Shown one piece after another: positions 57,998-64,000 of a DNA stretch of 64,000 nucleotides; the stretch's first letter is position 1; each line of letters opens with the position of its first letter. The DNA is from Lineus longissimus (Eukaryota; Nemertea; Pilidiophora; Heteronemertea; Lineidae). The stretch spans positions 3,164,001 to 3,228,000 of the forward strand of contig NC_088318.1 of NCBI RefSeq assembly GCF_910592395.1. Direction: 5' to 3'. The notes beneath the pieces are model-generated. The model saw only the letters and a program-made list of their open reading frames with translations. It did no database searches and was not told where the DNA came from. The position numbers and the translations under genes were made by a program.

Positions 57998-58845
57998 AGA
58001 GAAGCCGACTAACTCTCACCAAAGCCAAAATATATTGCAAAAGTTGCTGAACCAGAATCCCACTTATGGTCAACCCGATATTGGCAAAATTTGAAATTGT
58101 AATCCAATAAAATGTCAGACCTCGTGACCTTGGGGTGCCGTTCAAATAGACAAGGTTGCGTTCATTACCAAATGAACAAGACGCCAGAAGCAATCTCGCA
58201 ATTTCTCCGCACGAAAAACAAAAACCTCAAATTAAAGACTTGCAGCACATTGTACAGCGTTCTATTAAATTTCTTAATTGTTCCCGAAAAGAACTTGAGT
58301 AGTCGTGATCTACGTTGATCAGGAGCGATTCCAGTGAGCGCCTTCAGGGTACGGACTCGAGCCCTTTGTAGACGGTGATGAACTTTTCATTAGTTTTTGC
58401 CATTAAAGGGGCATTAGGAGAATCCACAGTTGTAGGCTGACATTAGAAGATTCTCATCTCAAGATTATTGGCACTGACACTAGATCAGATAGTGGCTTGT
58501 TCTTTAATTACATTTACAATTCGTGAGATGTTTCAAGTCGGGAAAGTGCCAGGTTAATGCCGATTGTTAACTAAGGATGTTCTAGGCTCTTAGACATGAT
58601 TCCTCCTCTCGCGATCTTAATTACGACAGTAACTTTTGATTTAATTGGACTTGTAGTTTTGCTCGTGTGTGGCTTCGGATGGAATGGGAGGAAAGACGCT
58701 TTCAGTGCAATTTGATTTTCTCTGGAACTAGGTTTGTGAGGTGAGAAGAGATGAAAGTTAAGAAGGGTGATCAAATCGTGCAGTCTGTGGTTGAGAAGAT
58801 TTAAGCCTTTTTGTCATATTCGAAGCTGTTTGCCAAAAGAATTCA
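57998..58845. other. Non-coding stretch
   Basis: No supported gene. A 68-codon frame at 58112-58318 has no motif. Confidence 0.3.
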
Positions 58846-58998
58846 GTCACAATAACAAACATGAATAACAATTGTTAGTCTTGAATATCAGGAGGTGAAC
58901 TTCACCGCGGTGGTAGGATGCCGACTTTGTTGTCCTCACCAATGCTGTTTTCATCCCGTAAGATACCCTTGATTATAATCACCGGCTTGTGGTTGTTT
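58846..58998 (+). repeat. Dispersed duplicate, copy 1
   Basis: 'gtcttgaatatcaggaggtg' then 'aacttcaccgcggtgg', 'aggatgcc.act', 'cgtaagatacc' and 'gattataatcaccggctt' recur at 59220-59383 with about 80 per cent identity. The order of blocks is kept. No coding frame is conserved, and no terminal repeats are obvious. Confidence 0.7.
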
Positions 58999-59219
58999 CT
59001 TCAAAGTTTACCTAGGCCTACCCTCTCGAAATGCGTCAGTTGTGAAAAAAATATTTGGCTTAAAACCCCCATACATTAGTATTCAATTGGACGTGCTTTT
59101 TAACAAGTGTTCATTTGGTACCATTATTTTTACGATTCTGCCACTTTTGTGTAAAAATCTCTGGAAAATCTCATCAAAATTCCTTCATTTCTATGAGGAT
59201 AAAAGGTAAGTGAAGCAGT

Positions 59220-59383
59220 TCAATCACAATGAAATCACAATAGCAGACGCCAGATTGGTCTTGAATATCAGGAGGTGAACTTGACCGTGGCGGAAAGATG
59301 CCAACTTGGCGTTGGTTGTCATCTGTGCACTATCGATCCCCGTAAGATACCCTGATTATGATCACCGGCTTATGGTTATTGTT
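59220..59383 (+). repeat. Dispersed duplicate, copy 2
   Basis: Partner of 58846-58998, lying about 378 bp downstream in the same orientation. It is preceded in both copies by a 'caatcacaat' or 'cagtcacaat' word, which places the unit start near there. Confidence 0.7.
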
Positions 59384-62300
59384 TCTTATGCTGCGACAAT
59401 AGGAATGTTACTTTGATACTTGATGAGGCTGACTTGATGTTGGATTTCTCTCTGTGTCAGCCAAGGAGGGAGGCTACACCAAATATTTTGTGTGTTAAGC
59501 GGGCAGCTCTACCAAAAACCAATTTAGGCGAGTGGAATCAAAATCAAAATCGAAGGATTAAGATTAGATAAAAAAATAATAACAATTTTAATTCGTATGC
59601 CAAAAATGGAAAGTTAGTGTGGGAGGGTCCACTGAACATACAAAAAAAATTGCTGGACAGATGAAATAATTGATGTGGCCTGATAGTTCTGTGTAGGCTG
59701 GGAATTAGCGTGTGTCGGAGGAAGCGTGCCCACATACCTTTGTTTGAAGTTAGGGTATTCGTATCTGGCTTTTGTTACTTTTGAGTGCCGAGAGATGCTG
59801 TATCATCAAGGGATAATTTTTCTGATTTGATATTGAAATAACCATGCTATGAAACAAAATGTGCTTTCGAATATATACAATATGCTGCAGCTAGGCAGGT
59901 TTGTTGATTGCCAGATTCTGTACAACGTTGAAGATAAACAAATATGAATTTGGCATAGGCAGAAACAAAATATTGAGATTTTGTATCTAGTTATGCAATG
60001 CCTTTATTATCATACCTGATTGTAATGCTTTGTAATGTATTAGCTTGTGTAACCCAAATATTTCCATCCCTGGCGATATTTTATTAGACAGTACTGAGAG
60101 CAGAAATCTTTCTTTATCTGTAACCTGAAATGACCCCTTGTAACTCTGTTTGAGTTAACCTCCGATTGGTACAGTACATTGGTGCCCATGACTGATGACG
60201 CAGACATCCCAGAATATATGAGTATATCCAATAAAAATGAGCTTTGCCTTATTATGATTATAATACTCCGCCACAAATATGATTCCTCTTCCCGTTGGGC
60301 AGAAAACAAGAAATTATCCGCTATTCTCCGACTTGAAATCAGCCCCTAACGAGATTGAAACCCTGTCGTGAAAGAAAATTAACAATCAACCTGTTCATTA
60401 GACGCCAGCTGGGAGAGATATATCCGTAAAAATCTTCTGCTGGTGTGGTGGGGTCACTGAGCATGCCAGAGGCTATGGTACTGGTTTTCTCTTCTACTTG
60501 CTGTGGTTGGCGGTACTTAGCTACTTCTGTTTGGCACGAAATAAAAAACTTGATCTTTTATTTTCTTCTCGTGAGGCAGTGATCTGATGCTAGACATGAT
60601 AGACTAAACAGAACTGGCATATGCCAGCAGCTTTTTCACTAGCAGTGAAATACAGTGGTAAATACTGGGTCATTTTGAGCATAAAGCCATGCTGCCTAAG
60701 AAAGGGCTGGAAGTATACCAAGCCTTAAGGTGAGGGTCTCGTAGCCATAAAGATGAAAAGAGAGCTTAAAGGGGTCCATAGGCAGCAGCCTGTTGGTCAG
60801 ATTAAGTGTACACCAATAGGAGTCTCTCCCACCTCGGAGTAGATGGAAAGTATGCATGCTTGCAAGAGGAAGATATTTGATGATGAATCGCCCAACACAT
60901 CCCAGGCCCCCAACTGTGTACATTTATCACTGAACAGTTGAAAATGATTAATTTGACCCACTAGCTCCTGCTTGTAGTCCCCCTAAAACCTTGTCTTCAA
61001 ATATACAATGTGTGTATTCTGTAAGGCTCTCGACAGTGCACATCTCTTGCTGTAGACCTTTTGACCATTATCTACCTGAACAATGAAAAATATGTCTTCC
61101 AGTGACCTCTGGGGAGGGGGGGGGGCTATTTTAGTTTCTCCTTATACGACAAAATGCGTTTATCCCTGTGCTATCCTCCCATCTAACTGATAGGTGAGCA
61201 CTAAGTGGCACCGAGCACTGTTCATTTGGAATCCATGTTGAAAACCCCGACTCATAATATCATTATACATGCGTAATCTTATTCAGCAGAGGTAATTAGA
61301 TAAAACCGTAGCCACCTGGGTCACAATTTCTCCATACTTTGAATAAATATTAAGACATAATTGATCCAGCCAGAAAGATATTTATGCAAGTTGCTCAAAA
61401 CGGTTAAAATGTTTCAAGTGCATTTCTTGAGAGGCGTGAAAAACGCGGCGGACATTCTGGCTTATTGATCACATTGTCGATTGCTTCGTGCACTGGTGCC
61501 GGACGGATGAAATGGACATTGAGGAAATATACGGCATTTATTGCATTGGGTTATGAATTCTGTAACACTACGCTGTAGCCTCAGATTTCTCAAGTGGCGG
61601 GATGACAGCGGTATGTCGGCCAATAGATTGAGATTGAATTCTGTGTTTGCTTGGTGTGTTTTTGAGGGGAAGTGTGTTGGAACTAGTCATTGCCCTGGAG
61701 AGCAGCAGTACATGATTGGTCAGTGATAAATTGAGAAATTCTCAATGATGGGAAGTGTTCTTTCTTTAGTTTGTTAACAGTTAAGGCCGATGAAATTTGA
61801 TTACATGGTTCTTATCAGTCAGTTTTAGGAGATGGGTGTGGGTTTTCCCATATCTTTCATATCTTCCCATATCTTTCATCTTTCATCATTAGTAAAAAAG
61901 GTGATTTTCATAGTGAAAAATGAAAAATATTTAAAATAAGTTCTTCAGCCAACGTTTCACATATGTACCGAATATGAATTTCTACAATGCCCATGTGAAG
62001 GCAGATATAGAAATACTATATGAATACCAAGTTTCAGCCAATTTTGTCACCATTAGATGGCAGCACCGTACTGTCAATAAGGACTTGACTATTGGCGTCT
62101 GGAGAAAAAGTTAGCCAAGTGCATTTCACCGATGAAATGAACATGATCAAATTCGAATGCACAACTCTGATAAGCTTACTCGGCAAAGTTAAATATCCCG
62201 ATTGAAAACACGAACAGAAGACTACTCATAATTCATGCTGCAAAAAAGGCTATTAAACAGTGATGTAATCACCATTAAATTACAATAAAAAACACAGTAG

Positions 62301-62754
62301 TCGGTTTAGTTCAATTAAGATTTAAAATAGGGCATTACACTGACGTTGATTTCAACACCGCAGCGTCCCATCTTGATGCAGATTCTGAAGCATCATTTGC
62401 AACTTCAGGAATTAACTGAGATATTTTTGCCGCAAATGAGAATTTTTGCGCATTAGAGCGTTTAAATGGTGATGTATTAGTGATTCCTGGTGGAGTTAGC
62501 GGGTCTATATACCGACGACGAAGGATTGGAATTGTATGCAAAATTGTCATTTCTTGAAATGCGTTCAAAGAGAAGGTTGTGGAGAATGATGAGGAACTGA
62601 TAAGTCTCATTGTTTGACAAGAGGCATTTGGGTCACTTTGAGAAAAAAACTTTTTAAAGATTAAAATCTGACAAAAAAAGAAAAACAAATGGTGAAGTTA
62701 GAAAGTGCTGATCAAAAGCTTTCCAATGAATGGTCATGTTAGTAGGTTTAGATT
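59384..62754. other. Long non-coding stretch
   Basis: No supported gene. It holds a repeat fragment at 60762-60840 ('ttaaaggggtccataggcag', 'ggtcagattaagtgtac') also seen at 31803-31880, a G12-like tract at about 61112-61127, a B-type 'taggtgagcacta' word at 61190 without a hairpin, and a donor-like AAAAG|GTAAGT at 59205 with no convincing exon before it. Confidence 0.35.
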
Positions 62755-62878
62755 AACCCTAGCCTTTCAGTCCCTTTCTAGTCGCTTTCTAGCCCCTCCC
62801 CATACACTCTAGCCTTTCAGCCCCTTTCAGCCCCTTTCTAGCCCCTTTCTAGCCCCTCCCCCATACGCTCTCTCCTTC
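62755..62878. repeat. Pyrimidine-rich short tandem repeat
   Basis: 'cctttcagcccctttctagc' words are reiterated irregularly (10-20 bp period) across about 120 bp, with a larger internal duplication of 'ccccatacactct' and 'ccccatacgctct'. One strand is almost pure C/T. Confidence 0.75.
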
Positions 62879-63540
62879 AGTTATGTGACAATGAACAAAG
62901 TGGACTGACTAGGCATCTTTTGTTGGTCCCATCTGGAAATGAAGACCAAGAGCACTGCTCAATATGATCATCAGTTTCTGAAGTTAAGGTCCCCAAAACA
63001 ATGAACAAATTTGTTGTTTCTGAATCATCTTCTTATGTGGGTAACTTCACTCGTCATGTTCATGGCAAATAAGATTTTAAAAATATTCATTGAGAACTCG
63101 ATGAGATTCTTAAAATTAGGCAATAAGAGGTTCTGAATACCTGCCAGTTCCACAATGACTGCACCATTGTTAGTTTGCAGCAAAAGAGAAGGCGGTAGAA
63201 ATTAAATTTTCGTGTTTGAGAAAAATTTCAGTCCACGATAGAAAACATGTGAAGTGAAATGAAAGATAAAGGCTGGTTGTCCAACAACCATCGACCAAAA
63301 GATGAGGGAAAATTAATATGTTAGTTTTGACTGGCAGCTTTTGACAAATTGAATATTTTTTATCACAATTTATTAGCTGTTGAGTTGCAATAAACACTTC
63401 AGGAGAGCGCAGGTTGAGGCCGAAAGGATGTCAACTGTCATTTAACCCTTGAAGGTCCATCATTACCCTCATAATCGCCCTGATTGTCCAATTATATCAA
63501 CATGATCGAGGAACTTTCCAAAGACGACAAAAGTTCACTG

Positions 63541-63615
63541 ATGGCCTGAAATTGAACCCACAACACTGTTGCTACAGAAGTAGACTCTAGTGTTGGCAAA
63601 ATATCCCACAAGGCA
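63541..63615 (-). mobile_element. Possible tRNA-like SINE head
   Basis: On the minus strand the interval ends in GTTGTGGGTTCAATTTCAGG, a B-box-like arm. Upstream are TTGTGGGATATTTTGCC and a CTAGAGTCTACTTCTGTAGC segment in the positions of D and anticodon arms. Stems are imperfect, and no clear SINE body follows, so it may be a decayed head or chance. Confidence 0.3.
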
Positions 63616-64000
63616 ATCAAGCCCTAGTAATGCTGTCTTATTAGGGGGTTTATTGCCAGAAGGTGGCAGTAATAGTTATCGGTCCATTACTGTAATAAAG
63701 TTCCTAATTGCAAAATTAGAGAAAAGCTGACAAAATTACTTGTCAAAGCTTACAAACATTTCAACATGAAAATCAATCCCCAAACCTTCAAAATCTACTA
63801 GCCGTCACCAGAAGCCATTATGGGATGTTGGAATGTTGTCAAGATCTGCTAGCAGACGTCAAGGCCCATTAACACTCCCAATAGCCACATTAAAAGAACT
63901 GAACCTTCTCCTTCAAGTAGCCAAGCATTGGAACATCAATACTTAAACCATATACATTGAGGAAGGGGAGGTTTAGTTCAACGTTTTACTGTCTGCTTGA

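Noticed and set aside
61190-61230. Family B 3' end ('taggtgagcacta')
   Set aside because: The GGTGAGCAC word is present, but the following GGCC hairpin and the upstream element body are not, so chance or extreme decay is as likely. The same applies to 21513.

Overview
This 64 kb window is eukaryotic, AT-rich, intron- and repeat-dominated DNA. It has no long open reading frame, no operon-like packing and no bacterial feature, and I recognise no protein-coding gene with confidence. Repeat content suggests a marine invertebrate, most likely a lophotrochozoan such as a bivalve or brachiopod. The clues are tRNA-headed SINEs carrying 'ttaaagatccca' and 'gcactatataaa' type motifs, and non-autonomous elements with ends such as 'AGGCCCTTGGGCCTCTTG' and 'GGTGAGCACAATGGCC'. 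The organism assignment is inference from repeat style, not from a gene.

Mobile elements are the best-supported content. Two near-identical ~0.85 kb elements (family A, 1703-2541 and 26449-27299) and a related family B (2767-3401, 24974-27771, truncated copies at 4440-4711, 11994-12085 and 40923-41842) have the architecture of Helentron/Helitron2-like non-autonomous elements. They have short matching sub-terminal inverted repeats, a GC-rich hairpin just inside the 3' end, and no target duplication. The B elements contain a tandem unit with a conserved ~302 bp period. The second A copy sits inside the array of the B copy at 24974-27771, and its junctions show a clean T|T insertion. Other elements are a TA-flanked 120 bp MITE (7786-7905), a two-copy MITE family (7503-7625, 22455-22587), a four-copy pogo/Tigger-like MITE family (22822, 31899, 32483, 36491), a TTAA-flanked MITE (51375-51597), a long foldback MITE (55390-55656), and SINEs at 20700-20896, 43150-43385 and 53795-54050.

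Local tandem repeats are frequent: 44/46 bp (15275-15760), 178 bp (35382-36020), 31 bp (49046-49290), 86 bp (57455-57790), a 302 bp array (25079-27620), a 245 bp array (40925-41660), and many two-copy duplications.

Gene content is limited to exon candidates. The better ones are a plus-strand 3'-terminal exon with a following AATAAA (22982-23100), a minus-strand ATG-initiated exon (22057-22326), a signal-peptide-like first exon (35318-35381), and several acceptor-bounded reading frames (5322-5417, 5864-5949, 48521-48658, 56279-56494). None carries a motif I can assign to a family. The remaining sequence reads as intergenic or intronic DNA. Some stretches rich in TAAT/ATTA words could be conserved regulatory elements, but only cross-species alignment could show that.
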